A stretch of 64,000 nucleotides of DNA, taken from Thiospirochaeta perfilievii (GTDB lineage Bacteria > Spirochaetota > Spirochaetia > DSM-2461). Of this stretch, positions 36,167 through 45,797 are shown one piece after another. A program made the position numbers and the translations under genes. The DNA lies in assembly GCF_008329945.1 (NCBI RefSeq), contig NZ_CP035807.1, positions 3,162,001 through 3,226,000 on the forward strand, in the 5' to 3' direction. Each line of letters begins with the position of its first letter. The first letter of the stretch is position 1. The notes under the pieces were generated by a model, which did no database searches, was not told where the DNA came from, and saw only the letters and a list, made by a program, of their open reading frames with translations.

Positions 36167-37516
36167 GTGAAAAAGACAGATATACTAGTAATAGGTGGTA
36201 GTGCTACAGGTCTTGTTGCTGCTATGACAGCTAAGTCCGACAATCCACATAAAAATGTTACTGTGATTAGAAAAGAAGAAAAAGTAATGATTCCATGTGG
36301 TATACCATACATTTATGGAACTACTGAAACTAGTGATAACAATATTTTACCAGATGGAGGATTAATTAAACTTGGTGTTGATATTGTAGTAGATGAAGCT
36401 ACTAAAATTGATACAAAAATTAAACAATGTGAAACAAAATCTGGAGAAATATTCTCATATGAAAAGCTTATTTTAGGAACAGGTTCTATACCAGCTGTAC
36501 CTAAATGGCTAGATGGTACAGAACTTGATAATGTATTTACTATTCCAAAAGAAAAAGTATACCTCGATAAACTACAAAAAAAGTTAGAAGGTTTAAATAA
36601 AATTGTAGTTGTAGGGGCTGGTTTTATAGGTGTTGAAACATCTGATGAATTAAATAAGATTGGTAAAGAAGTTACTTTAATCGAGTTATTACCTCATATT
36701 TTAGGAGCTACATTTGATGACGAATTTGCTTCTGATGCCCAGGACCAGTTAATATCCCGTGGAGTAACAGTGCGGAGTAATTGTGGGATAAAATCTATAA
36801 CTGGTAAGGACAAAGTTGAAGCTGTAACTTTTGTTGATGGAAGCTCTTTAGAAGCCGATGCAGTAATTCTTTCTCTTGGTTACATACCTAATACAGACCT
36901 TGCTAAGAATATGGGATTAGATCTTAATGAGTTTGGATTTATAAAAGCTGATCAATACCGTAGAACATCTATTACAGATGTATTTGCAGCCGGTGATTGT
37001 GCAGAAAAAACGGACTTTGCAACAGGTAGACTAAGCAAAATAATGCTTGCATCAACAGCATGTACAGAAGCAAGAATAGCAGCATTAAGCCTCTATGAAC
37101 TAAATACGTATAGCAGTTTCAAAGGGACTGTTGGAATCTATTCTACATGTATTGGGGATACAGCATACGGTGTAGCAGGTCTTATTGAAAAAGTAGCTAA
37201 CAAAGAAGGATTCAATATAATTACAGGTTCTTTTACAGGAATAAATCGTCACCCAGGAAAGATAGAAGATTCCCATAAAGAAACCGTTAAACTAATTGTT
37301 TCTGCAAAATCTGGTGTTATTCTAGGTGGAGAAGTACTTGGTGGAAAATGTGTTGGACAATTAATAAATACTATAGGTCTTGCAATACAAAATCATATGA
37401 CTGTTCATGATCTAATTATGACTCAGATTGGGACACAGCCATTATTAACAGCATCACCTGCAGGTTTTCCTTTAATTAAAGCAGCAGAAATTGTAGCAAA
37501 GGAATTAAGAAAATAG
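36167..37516 (+). CDS. FAD-dependent pyridine nucleotide-disulfide oxidoreductase (CoA-disulfide reductase/NADH oxidase-like)
   Basis: The 449-residue flavoprotein starts with an FAD-binding motif (LVIGGSATGLVA). The single active-site Cys is C44 in MIPCGIPYIYG, as in CoA-disulfide reductases and NADH oxidases. An NADH-binding motif (VVVGAGFIGVE, about 148), the second FAD motif (FAAGDCAE) and a C-terminal dimerisation domain follow. Likely activities are NADH oxidase, CoA-disulfide or polysulfide reduction. The start codon is GTG, as GTGAAAAAGAC with AAAGGG upstream; ATG is not available there. The divergent DUF134 gene is probably its regulator. Confidence 0.88.
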   Translation: MKKTDILVIGGSATGLVAAMTAKSDNPHKNVTVIRKEEKVMIPCGIPYIYGTTETSDNNILPDGGLIKLGVDIVVDEATKIDTKIKQCETKSGEIFSYEKLILGTGSIPAVPKWLDGTELDNVFTIPKEKVYLDKLQKKLEGLNKIVVVGAGFIGVETSDELNKIGKEVTLIELLPHILGATFDDEFASDAQDQLISRGVTVRSNCGIKSITGKDKVEAVTFVDGSSLEADAVILSLGYIPNTDLAKNMGLDLNEFGFIKADQYRRTSITDVFAAGDCAEKTDFATGRLSKIMLASTACTEARIAALSLYELNTYSSFKGTVGIYSTCIGDTAYGVAGLIEKVANKEGFNIITGSFTGINRHPGKIEDSHKETVKLIVSAKSGVILGGEVLGGKCVGQLINTIGLAIQNHMTVHDLIMTQIGTQPLLTASPAGFPLIKAAEIVAKELRK

Positions 37517-37808
37517 AACAAAACTGGGCTTCAAGTATAGTCCAGTCTCTCTAAAAATCCCCAAGCTGTTGCATCAAAAAAATTAAACCGTAAATAGGGT
37601 AAGTGCTGAATGATTTATAACCATTTTTGTTTCTAAGGAATAATGATATTTTTATTCAGGTCAAAGTGAGACTTAGCCCTTAATAACTTGTTTTTATTTA
37701 TGGAAATTTACCCAAAATAAATAAATAAAGTTATCAATTACATATTGTTAATGATTATTTAATAGACTGTCCTGTGCAAAATAGATATATTTAATGTAGG
37801 AGTATATT
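37517..37808. other. Gene-free stretch, no firm content
   Basis: This 292-base interval has no convincing gene. ACTGG and CCAGT just after the oxidoreductase stop could form a weak terminator. The sequence GACTGTCCTGTGCAAAA near 37765 looks like the end of an insertion element, but I found no partner repeat or transposase. The final 20 bases hold GTAGGAG, the ribosome site of the DnaJ-like gene. Confidence 0.4.
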
Positions 37809-38270
37809 TTGTTTAGAATTATAGGTGGAGTAATAGGTTTTTTTATGGGATCCTTTTTAGGATTGTTTGGAATGTTAATTGGGGCTTATATTGGTTCTTC
37901 TTTAGGGCGTTCTGTAGAGACCCTTCTATTTGGCACTAGAAATGATAACTATACAAACCAAAATGCCCAAGACGCTTATAGAAAATTTTATGAGCAATTT
38001 TATCAAAATGCTAGCTATGCAAACAATGGCAGATATGACTATAATAACATAAATACTGGGGCTTCTGACAGCCACTATGCTGATATAGGTTGTTCAAGGG
38101 CAGATAGTAACGATGTTATTAAAAAGAGATATAGGAAGTTAGTCTCAGAGTATCACCCTGATAGAATAGCAAGTAAAGGGTTATCCCAAGTAGAGATGGC
38201 CCAGGCAGAAGCTAAATTTAAAAAGATCCAGGAATCCTACAACATGATAAAAAAGGAAAAAGGAATTTAG
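37809..38270 (+). CDS. Membrane-anchored J-domain protein
   Basis: The 153-residue protein begins with a glycine-rich hydrophobic stretch (about residues 2-40, with GVIGFFMGSFLGLFGMLIGAY), a low-complexity Asn/Tyr linker (about 48-85) and a C-terminal J domain (about 88-150). The J domain contains the HPD motif in YHPDRIA. This is DjlA-like but without a TerB domain. It would recruit Hsp70 (DnaK) to the membrane. The start is TTG with TAGGAG upstream. Its stop overlaps the GTG start of the YitT gene. Confidence 0.85.
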   Translation: MFRIIGGVIGFFMGSFLGLFGMLIGAYIGSSLGRSVETLLFGTRNDNYTNQNAQDAYRKFYEQFYQNASYANNGRYDYNNINTGASDSHYADIGCSRADSNDVIKKRYRKLVSEYHPDRIASKGLSQVEMAQAEAKFKKIQESYNMIKKEKGI

Positions 38271-39136
38271 TGTTAAAAAAACATATTATTAAGGAACTAA
38301 GGGATTGGAAACTATATATAGGTATATCCCTTGGTTGTATTATTTCTGCAGTGGCAATTGGAATCTTTTTAGCTCCAAATAGCGTTGCAAGTGGTGGAGT
38401 TACAGGTGCTTCAATGGTAATAAATAGTTTTTTACCAATGTTACCTGTAGGAAAGTTAAGCATACTATTAAATATTCCTATATTTATTCTATGTTTAATA
38501 GTTTTAGGGCCCTCATTTGGTGTTAAGTCCCTTTATGCCACATTTTTTCTAGGTTTTTCAATCGATTATTTCTCTTTAGTTACAACACCAACCCACGATA
38601 TTTTTTTAGCATCCGTTTTTGGTGGAGTTATCCTAGGTTTAGGTCTAGGAATGGTTATAAGATTTAATGCAACAACAGGTGGAACAGATCTTTTAGCAAA
38701 GATAGGTCATAAACTTATACCAAGCTTTAGCATTGGTCAGATACTATTAGTTATCGATGTTATTGTTCTAATATCTGCAGCAATTGTTTTTGATAGTGTC
38801 GAGATCGGTTTATATGCTGCTATATCACTTTTTATTACAACAAATGTTATAGATGCTGTTATCCTAGGTATCGACTTCTCAAGAGCAGCATACATTGTCT
38901 CAAGTAAGAGTGACCAGATAGCCCAGGAGATTCTAACTACCCTTGATAGAGGGGTAACAGGTCTAAGTGGTAAAGGAATGTACTCTGGTGATGATAAAAT
39001 GGTTCTACTATGCGTCTTAAGAAAGAGGGATATTCCTAAGTTAAGGCAGCTTGTAAAGAGAATTGATAACAATGCATTTGTATTTCTCTCGGAAGTTCGG
39101 GATGTAATAGGGGAGGGTTTTAACCCCCATGAGTAA
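38270..39136 (+). CDS. YitT-family membrane protein (DUF161 + DUF2179)
   Basis: The 288-residue protein has five to six membrane helices in DUF161-like sequence: NSVASGGVTGASMVIN, GVKSLYATF and RFNATTGGTDLLAKI. A soluble C-terminal DUF2179 domain (about 210-285) contains LDRGVTGLSGKGMYSGDDK. Family function is not settled. The GTG start overlaps the preceding stop and its end overlaps the flavin reductase gene by eight bases. Confidence 0.9.
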   Translation: MLKKHIIKELRDWKLYIGISLGCIISAVAIGIFLAPNSVASGGVTGASMVINSFLPMLPVGKLSILLNIPIFILCLIVLGPSFGVKSLYATFFLGFSIDYFSLVTTPTHDIFLASVFGGVILGLGLGMVIRFNATTGGTDLLAKIGHKLIPSFSIGQILLVIDVIVLISAAIVFDSVEIGLYAAISLFITTNVIDAVILGIDFSRAAYIVSSKSDQIAQEILTTLDRGVTGLSGKGMYSGDDKMVLLCVLRKRDIPKLRQLVKRIDNNAFVFLSEVRDVIGEGFNPHE

Positions 39137-39722
39137 AGTTAGATGGAAACCAGGTAATTTAATATACCCACTCCCAGCAGCCCTTGTTAGCTGTCGGTCA
39201 AAAACCCATGGGGATAACTTAATTACCATAGCTTGGACAGGTACTATCTGTACCAACCCTCCAATGTGTTATATTTCAATAAGACCAGATAGGTACTCCT
39301 ACGACATTATTAATGAGTCAAAAGAGTTTGTTATTAATTTAACAACAACCCAGATGGCTAGGGGAACAGATTGGTGTGGAGTTAAGTCAGGCCGGGATTA
39401 TGATAAGTTTAAAGAGTGTGGTTTTACTAAGGGAGAAGCTGAGGTTGTAGATGTGCCTCTTGTTAATGAGTCTCCACTAGCTATAGAGTGTAAGGTTGTT
39501 GAGATAAAGGAGTTAGGTTCCCACCATATGTTTATTGCAAATGTAGTATCAGCTACTGTAGATGATAAATATTTAGATGATACCGGGGCCTTTAACTTAA
39601 ATCAAAGTGATCTAATTTGTTACTCTCATAGGGAGTATAGAAAGCTTGGACAGAAGATTGGACACTTTGGATACGCTGTTAAAAAACTTAAAAAAAAACC
39701 TAGAAGAAAAAAAATTAATTGA
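39129..39722 (+). CDS. Flavin reductase-like FMN-binding protein (flavoredoxin type)
   Basis: The 197-residue protein matches the flavin-reductase/flavoredoxin split-barrel family: RWKPGNLIYPLPAALVSC, DNLITIAWTGTICTNPPMCYISIRP and EFVINLTT. GGGGAGG lies upstream of the ATG within the YitT gene. It probably binds FMN and transfers electrons; the partner is unknown. The basic Lys/Arg tail (KKLKKKPRRKK) is notable. Confidence 0.88.
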   Translation: MSKVRWKPGNLIYPLPAALVSCRSKTHGDNLITIAWTGTICTNPPMCYISIRPDRYSYDIINESKEFVINLTTTQMARGTDWCGVKSGRDYDKFKECGFTKGEAEVVDVPLVNESPLAIECKVVEIKELGSHHMFIANVVSATVDDKYLDDTGAFNLNQSDLICYSHREYRKLGQKIGHFGYAVKKLKKKPRRKKIN

Positions 39723-39754
39723 CTTTTATCTCCATGAAGGTCTAAATATAAAGT

Positions 39755-40537
39755 GTGACTAGAAGAGAATATAAACCAAAAGAGTATAAAGCGTTAGTTG
39801 CTAAACTCCTTAGTGAAAACCATGAAATATGTAGAATAAAGGGCTTACCTAATACTTTTTATAGGTCAGCACAGGGGGTAGAAGTACTCTCAAATTTTGA
39901 TTATGTATTTAACTCTTTTGTAAATGAATTTCCCCTATCCCACCTTATGAGCCATGAACAGGTGGAATTTACATTTAAGGTTCTACTTCAACAACAGTTA
40001 GACAGCTATTGGTACTCAGGGTTTAAAACTTATTCTACTAATTTAGAGATATATAATGATGATGACCTAGTCTGTTTTAAAGATGTGGATACTAAATTTC
40101 AGTATCTACCCCTAGAAGATGGTAAGTATAAGACATCATTACTAAAGAGGTTAATGTTAAAAATTACAAACTCCCCTCTTAAATACTCTACAGGAGTCTT
40201 TCTTCCCTACGCTCCATACCCAATGTTTAACTTTTTAAATAAAATATGCCAAGATCTTGATACATCCCTTGTTGTTACAAATGTAATTCGGAGTATTGAA
40301 TACCAAGAGAGGTTATTAAAACAGGGGCATATAACCCCGTATGAGTCCTCTCATCTATATGGTTACTCTGTGGATATTGACCAGAAGTGGTACAAAAAAA
40401 ATGATCCACAAAAACATAGGCAAATTGTTAATTACTTAACAAAACTAGAAGATGATGGACAGGTAAACTTTGTAGACTATGGACATATCTGGCACATCTG
40501 CCTCTCTCCCTGCTTTTTATCCCTCTATTTTAATTAA
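39755..40537 (+). CDS. DUF5715/peptidase M15-like protein
   Basis: The 260-residue protein has no clear signal peptide. Near the C-terminus it carries SSHLYGYSVDID (about residue 208) and a final HIWHICLS, matching the HxxGxAxD and WxH zinc-ligand pattern of VanY/M15 D,D- and L,D-peptidases. NVIRSIEYQERLL upstream also fits that fold. A peptidoglycan peptidase is therefore possible, though export is not obvious. The start is GTG at 39755; another GTG at 39753 is out of frame. Confidence 0.7.
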   Translation: MTRREYKPKEYKALVAKLLSENHEICRIKGLPNTFYRSAQGVEVLSNFDYVFNSFVNEFPLSHLMSHEQVEFTFKVLLQQQLDSYWYSGFKTYSTNLEIYNDDDLVCFKDVDTKFQYLPLEDGKYKTSLLKRLMLKITNSPLKYSTGVFLPYAPYPMFNFLNKICQDLDTSLVVTNVIRSIEYQERLLKQGHITPYESSHLYGYSVDIDQKWYKKNDPQKHRQIVNYLTKLEDDGQVNFVDYGHIWHICLSPCFLSLYFN

Positions 40538-40603
40538 TTACTTTAAAAAAGTGACAGAATTAAGTAGTATTGTTTTTAATAAGTTATAGATAGTAGGTTT
40601 AAA

Positions 40604-41919
40604 ATGAAAGTTATTAAAATATCAATTATTACAGTAATTATACTCTTATCCCTTTGTTGTGTTACTACTAGTAATAAACTTCCTAGTTGGGTAGAGATAA
40701 AGCCGGAAAACAGTAAAAATGATATATTCTTCTCCTTTGGTCCTGCTAGTAGTAGAGAGCTGGCAAAAAAGGGACTTTATAAAGAAATTTCTGAATATTT
40801 TGGGGTTAACGTATCCTCAGTTGATAAATTTGTAAAAAGTGTTGAGTACAACAATGGGGAGAGTAGTGTTAATCAAACCAAGGAGAGTAGCGTTGAAGTT
40901 ACCTCTAGGGAGAAGGGCTTAGATTCAATACAAATCAGGGAGATTTGGAGTGATTCTAGGGGAATAACTGGTGTATATTAGCTTCAATCGATATTAACTC
41001 GGTAAAGGAGATAGAGAATCAGATTTCTATAGATATAGAGAAGGATCGGGTATTAGGTATATTATCCCTATCGGAGGGGTATACAAAGCAATCTAAGGAT
41101 ATTCTTAATACTATTGATAGCAGGTTTACAGAGATTAAGGGCTTAAGTCTAGAACTAATTAAGGGGTATAAGAGGGTACAAGAGCTAATAAGTAGTAGTG
41201 ATATAATTCAGATGTCCAAAGCGAGTTTAGAACTATCCAATAAAATATACAGCCTAGATAGTGAGTTAAGTAATCTATTTAATCAGATAGAGATTTTAAA
41301 TAAAAAAAACAGCCTACTTAGAACCCAGGTAGATATTAATGATATAGCATCTACCGAGTTAGGTTTTTATATAGATGAGAATCAAAAGAGTTTAGAGTTG
41401 TCCCAAAATGTTCTTAAAAGGGTTAGGGATATAGTTACAACAACTAGAGATATTACCCAAGAGCTAAATACCCTGCTTCTTAATAGTGAACTTGATACCC
41501 AAAGAGATTTAGAGTTGTTAATGTCCCAAATTAATAGTGATTACTCTAAAATTAACAGTTTAAGAGATGAGTCAGAGTTATTATTATCTAACAATGAGAA
41601 TAACCTAAGAAAGCTAAAGCAGATACTAAATAGCACAACAATAGATAGTGATAATAAGAGTAAACAAACTAAAGAAATTGTTAAAAATATGGAAGATAAT
41701 TATAATAGGGCAGAGGATATTGTAGGAGATAGTTTTATACTTAAAAACAGTATAGAGAGTAATTATCAAACTATCTCTAAATTAAATAGTGTTTCTGGGG
41801 ATAAGTTTAATAATTTAACAGAACTCTATAATAATATTAGTGATCCTATATCATGGATAGAGATATATAAAAATAAAAGTTTTGTTCTATATAATAATGG
41901 GAAAAAATTAACAGAATAA
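40604..41919 (+). pseudogene. LPP20-type lipoprotein with long coiled coil, frameshifted
   Basis: The gene starts with a lipoprotein signal (residues 1-18, ending LSLC) and an LPP20-like domain (WVEIKPENS, ISEYFGVNVSS). The first frame ends at a TAG at 40979-40981. Adding one base to the four-G run at 40959-40962 gives GNNWCILASIDINSVKEIE and an uninterrupted frame to 41919. The rest is a strongly helical coiled coil of about 300 residues. The whole protein would be about 438 residues. The next gene is a second lipoprotein in the same orientation. Confidence 0.78.
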
Positions 41920-41944
41920 ACATGATTATAATAAGGAGAATTTT

Positions 41945-42625
41945 ATGAAGACAATTCTAAAAATTGTAACAGTTGTATCAATTTTAGTTTTTACAACAGC
42001 CTGTGTAACTAAGGAAGAACCAAGGGTTGCAGGGGAATTACCAAGAAAGTGGTGGACAATGGATGTTGATCCACTGGAGAATTTGTATAGAAGCAGTGCT
42101 GATGGTGTTGAAACAAGGGTTAAACTCTTTATTGCAATATCCGATGAACCTACTAACGCAACAGAGGTTGATGCAATTGAAGATGCAAATATGAAGGTTG
42201 CTGTCCAAGTTTCTAGATATCTAGCTCTTTTAGTTACAAACATCTCCCAGTCTGCTAAGTTTAATGACTACGTTAAACAGGTTGTTCAAGACAGCAGTGT
42301 TGAGGGTGGTAAGGTCGAGAGTGTTGTTAATGAGATTAAAAATCAGACAAATAACTTCTCAGCTATGATAACAACTACTCAATTCTCAAGTATGAAGGTT
42401 ATTGGATCCCATGCAGAGAAGGTAAAAGGTAGTGATAACTATAAGGGTTGGGTTTGTGTTAGTATGACTGATGATATCCTTGAGCAGACTCAGAAGTTAC
42501 AAGAAGCTGCATTTAAAACAATCCTTGAATTAAACCCGGACTATAAGCAGATTATTGCTGATATTAATACAGAGATTACAAGAAGTATAAAAGAGAATAT
42601 TACAGATAATACAGAACTTAGATAG
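41945..42625 (+). CDS. Lipoprotein of the LPP20-like group
   Basis: The 226-residue protein has a lipoprotein signal (residues 1-20, cysteine after FTTA). A domain follows that begins LPRKWWTMDVDP and contains DEPTNATEVDAIEDANMKVAVQVSRYL, a pattern similar to LPP20/LptE-like assembly lipoproteins. A helical C-terminus follows. It probably faces the periplasm at the outer membrane. AAGGAG precedes the ATG, and a good terminator follows. It likely works with the coiled-coil lipoprotein upstream. Confidence 0.72.
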   Translation: MKTILKIVTVVSILVFTTACVTKEEPRVAGELPRKWWTMDVDPLENLYRSSADGVETRVKLFIAISDEPTNATEVDAIEDANMKVAVQVSRYLALLVTNISQSAKFNDYVKQVVQDSSVEGGKVESVVNEIKNQTNNFSAMITTTQFSSMKVIGSHAEKVKGSDNYKGWVCVSMTDDILEQTQKLQEAAFKTILELNPDYKQIIADINTEITRSIKENITDNTELR

Positions 42626-42634
42626 TTTTAATAT

Positions 42635-42663
42635 ACCCTAGAGAAAATCTAGGGTTATTTTTT
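42635..42663 (+). terminator. Rho-independent terminator
   Basis: ACCCTAGA and TCTAGGGT form an eight-pair stem around GAAAA, followed by TATTTTTT. It closes the lipoprotein operon and separates it from murC. Confidence 0.85.
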
Positions 42664-42715
42664 AGAATTAGCTAACTATCTAGAACAAAAATTGTTAATC
42701 TTGTAACATGGTCCT

Positions 42716-44143
42716 ATGAAATATAAACTTCCAGAATCACTAGTTGGTTACAAAATATTTATGGTAGGTATAAAGGGGACAGGAATGGCCGCTTTAGCAG
42801 AACTTTTAACAAAACAAGGGGCTATTGTTACAGGTTCTGACGTACCCCAACATTTTTTTACTGATGACCTATTAAAAAAAGCTAATATACCATATTTCAC
42901 TGAGTTTAAAGCAGATCATATCGATAGTACAATTCAGATGGTTATTCACTCCTCCGCATACTCTAAGGATGATAATCCAGTTTTAATAAGGGCTAAAGAG
43001 CTCTCTCTGCCCACACTTATATATACAGAAGCCCTAGGCTTTTTATCTGAACTATCCTTCTCTGTTGGAATATCAGGTATCCATGGGAAAACTACAACTA
43101 CAGCAATAACTGGTACAATAATTAAGGAGTTAGGCCTAGAAGCTTCGACATTAGTTGGATCAGGGGTCCCAAGTTTTGGTGGATCAGCTATTAATGTTAA
43201 TGGTAATAACTATTTTATAGCAGAGACCTGTGAGTATTATAGGCACTTTTTATCTTTTAGCCCAAATATTGTTTTAGTAACATCAATAGAGATGGATCAT
43301 CCTGATTACTTTAAAGATTATAATGATATTATAGACGCTTTTACATCCTATATTTTAAAGTTACCAGAGGGTGGTGAGGTTATTTACTGTGCCGATGATA
43401 ATGGGGTTATGGACTTAATTACAAGTTGTAAAGAGTTAAGGGGTGATATTAAGTATACCGGTTATGGTTCTAGGGCAGAGGGGGACTTTAAGTTAGTTAA
43501 ACACAGTAGTTCCTCTGGTCTAAATAGCTTTTATCTTAAAGGATTTAATGAGGAATTTAGGCTTAAAGTTCCGGGATATCATACGGTTTTAGACTCTATT
43601 GGTGGAATATGTATAGCATCCTCACTTTTAAAAGAAGAGGGAATAGACCCCTTAGATAGAGTCTCTGATATCCAAAAAGGTCTTTTAAAATTCTCTGGAA
43701 CAAAAAGAAGAAGTGAGATAATTGGAGAGAGGGATGGGATTCTATTTATTGATGATTATGGTCACCATCCTACAGCTATAAATACCACTTTAAAGGGTTA
43801 TAGGGATTTTTATCCAGGTAGAAGAATAATAGTTGATTTTATGTCCCATACTTATACTAGAACAAGTGAGTTATTAGATGAGTTTGCATCTTCCTTCTCA
43901 TCTGCCGACATTGTTATATTAAATAAAATATACTCTTCTGCAAGAGAGTTGTATAATGGTAAAATAGATGGGGAAACTCTTTTTAATGAGACAAAAAAAT
44001 ATCATGATAGTGTATATTACTGTCCCGAGTATGAAGATGCTATTATAAAAGTAAAAAGCATCTTAAAACCTGGAGATATTTTTGTCACTATGGGTGCTGG
44101 TAATAACTGGCAGGTTGGAGAGAGAGTTTTTAAGGAGGTATGA
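42716..44143 (+). CDS. murC: UDP-N-acetylmuramate--L-alanine ligase (MurC)
   Basis: This is a Mur ligase of 475 residues. It opens with GIKGTGMAALAELL (UDP-binding loop) and has the ATP loop ISGIHGKTTTTA (about residues 120-131). TSIEMDHPDYF carries the central His/Asp, and FIDDYGHHPTAI and TMGAGNN come from the C-terminal domain. MurC and Mpl are related; the opening and length favour MurC. There is no ribosome site before the ATG and a weak -10-like TAACAT ends six bases upstream. The yicC gene follows three bases after its stop. Confidence 0.87.
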   Translation: MKYKLPESLVGYKIFMVGIKGTGMAALAELLTKQGAIVTGSDVPQHFFTDDLLKKANIPYFTEFKADHIDSTIQMVIHSSAYSKDDNPVLIRAKELSLPTLIYTEALGFLSELSFSVGISGIHGKTTTTAITGTIIKELGLEASTLVGSGVPSFGGSAINVNGNNYFIAETCEYYRHFLSFSPNIVLVTSIEMDHPDYFKDYNDIIDAFTSYILKLPEGGEVIYCADDNGVMDLITSCKELRGDIKYTGYGSRAEGDFKLVKHSSSSGLNSFYLKGFNEEFRLKVPGYHTVLDSIGGICIASSLLKEEGIDPLDRVSDIQKGLLKFSGTKRRSEIIGERDGILFIDDYGHHPTAINTTLKGYRDFYPGRRIIVDFMSHTYTRTSELLDEFASSFSSADIVILNKIYSSARELYNGKIDGETLFNETKKYHDSVYYCPEYEDAIIKVKSILKPGDIFVTMGAGNNWQVGERVFKEV

Positions 44144-44146
44144 TAA

Positions 44147-45013
44147 ATGAGAAGTATGACAGGGTATGGTACAAGTGAGTACTCCGATGAGAATATAAGA
44201 ATATCTGTAGATCTTAAAGCGTATAATAATAAGTATTTAGACATCTCATTAAATATGCCATCATGGTTAGGTCCGTTAGAAGGGCGGGTTAGGGATATTG
44301 TTAAAAATAAGAGAATATTTAGAGGACGAATTGAGTTTAATATAAGAATTAAAGAGTTGGTTGAAAATATTAAAATTAATATAGATGAGACATTAGTAGA
44401 GAGTGTTGTCTCTAGTCTTAACTCTGTTATAAAAAAATCATCTTTAAAATCCGAGATCCAACTAAGCGATATCTTGAATTTTGAGGGTGTAATTAAAACC
44501 GATAAAACAAGGGACCTTGAGGGTATCTGGGAGCTTCTCTCCCCTGAAATAGAGGCTGTTTTAGATCAGTTTATATTTGAGAAAGAGAGGGAGGGGATAC
44601 TACTAAAAGAGGATATTTTTAGCTCTTTGGATCTAATTACTTTGGATTTAAAAAATATAACAAAGTATATTCCCTTAGTTGAAGAGAAGATAAAAAACAA
44701 TTTTAGAGAGAAGTTTACAGAGGTTTTAGGGAATGAAATTGATGAAAACAGAATCCTTAGCGAATTAGGTGTACTTCTTGTTAAGTATGATATAAACGAA
44801 GAGATTGTTAGGCTAAAAAGTCATATAGAGAATTTTAAATTAAGTAGTAGGGAGATCCCCTGTGGTAAAAAACTTGACTTTATTTGTCAGGAGATGAATA
44901 GGGAAATAAATACAATTGGTTCAAAAAGTCCAATAATAGAGATTAGTAAGTTAGTTGTTAATATGAAAAATAGCCTAGAGCAAATTAGGGAGCAGGCAAG
45001 AAATGTTGAATAA
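44147..45013 (+). CDS. yicC: YicC/YloC-family endoribonuclease
   Basis: The 288-residue protein has the family start MRSMTGYG, the YicC-like N-domain (NNKYLDISLNMP) and the C-terminal DUF1732 block GKKLDFICQEMNREINTIGSKS. Members act in RNA turnover. It lies between murC and cmk, similar to the yicC-gmk-rpoZ order of other bacteria, with cmk in the place of gmk. It overlaps cmk by 11 bases. Confidence 0.93.
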   Translation: MRSMTGYGTSEYSDENIRISVDLKAYNNKYLDISLNMPSWLGPLEGRVRDIVKNKRIFRGRIEFNIRIKELVENIKINIDETLVESVVSSLNSVIKKSSLKSEIQLSDILNFEGVIKTDKTRDLEGIWELLSPEIEAVLDQFIFEKEREGILLKEDIFSSLDLITLDLKNITKYIPLVEEKIKNNFREKFTEVLGNEIDENRILSELGVLLVKYDINEEIVRLKSHIENFKLSSREIPCGKKLDFICQEMNREINTIGSKSPIIEISKLVVNMKNSLEQIREQARNVE

Positions 45014-45527
45014 AGAGATAAGAATAGCTATTTCTGGAAAGAGTGGGTGTGGAAACTCAACTGTTTCTAAAATTATAAGCCAAGAGTTAGAGTGTAAAAT
45101 GGTAAATTATACATTCCATAATATAGCTGAAGAAGAGGGTATGGACTTTAAGGAGTTCTGTCTTATGGCGGAAAAGGATCCTAAATGGGACTATTTAGTT
45201 GATAAAAAGCAGGTCGAGATGGCAATGGAGTCTTCAAGTGTTTTAGGTTCAAGACTTGCTGTATGGATGTTGGAGAAGGCTGACTTAAAGGTATTTTTAA
45301 CAGCTAGTAAAGAGACAAGGGCTAAAAGAATATTAGAGAGAGAGGGTGGGGATTTATCTGTTGTATTAGAGGAGACTGATGCTAGGGATAATAGAGATTC
45401 TGCTCGGTACAAAAAGTTATATGATATAGATAATAGCGATTATGGTTTTTGTGATCTAATTATTAATACTGATAATCTAGACCAATACCAGGTATCCAAG
45501 ATAATTTTAGCTGCTATAGGTAAATAG
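45003..45527 (+). CDS. cmk: Cytidylate kinase-like nucleotide kinase with an altered P-loop
   Basis: The 174-residue protein fits the short (archaeal/spirochaetal-type) cytidylate kinase family: ISGKSGCGNSTVSKI at the N-terminus, EEEGMDFKEF, and a lid region TRAKRILEREGGD with DARDN. The loop reads GCGNST where a Walker A normally has GK(S/T), so Asn replaces the lysine. Related spirochaete and Thermotoga-type proteins also appear to have this change. The function as CMP kinase is likely but the altered loop deserves a test. Confidence 0.75.
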   Translation: MLNKEIRIAISGKSGCGNSTVSKIISQELECKMVNYTFHNIAEEEGMDFKEFCLMAEKDPKWDYLVDKKQVEMAMESSSVLGSRLAVWMLEKADLKVFLTASKETRAKRILEREGGDLSVVLEETDARDNRDSARYKKLYDIDNSDYGFCDLIINTDNLDQYQVSKIILAAIGK

Positions 45528-45587
45528 CATTTACAATTTATAGTAAATCTATTATTATTAGATTCACTTTTTATAAAAGGGGCTTTA

Positions 45588-45797
45588 ATGGACGAATCCA
45601 AAATGATCATACCTATAGAAAATCTTGTTAATAATACTGGTAATATTTACGAAGTTACTAATGCTGCTATTTCAAGATCAAGACAGTTATCTAAGACAGG
45701 GTCTAAGGATTTAGACGACAATTTAGGTAAAATTGTATCAGTATCAATAAAAGAGATTGTTACAGGTAAGGTGAAATATAAATACGAAAAAAAATAA
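45588..45797 (+). CDS. rpoZ: RNA polymerase omega-like subunit
   Basis: This 69-residue protein resembles RpoZ: PIENLVNNTGNIYEVTNAAISRSRQLSK matches the conserved MARITVEDLL...NRFELVLLAARRARQL helix pair. Length and position between cmk and miaA support the call. AAAAGGGG precedes the ATG. A weak hairpin AATCTA/TAGATT lies upstream at about 45547. Its 3' end overlaps the proposed start of miaA by 20 bases. Confidence 0.82.
   Translation: MDESKMIIPIENLVNNTGNIYEVTNAAISRSRQLSKTGSKDLDDNLGKIVSVSIKEIVTGKVKYKYEKK

Noticed and set aside
37760-37790. Possible insertion-sequence end (GACTGTCCTGTGCAAAA)
   Set aside because: No inverted partner, target duplication or transposase fragment could be found.
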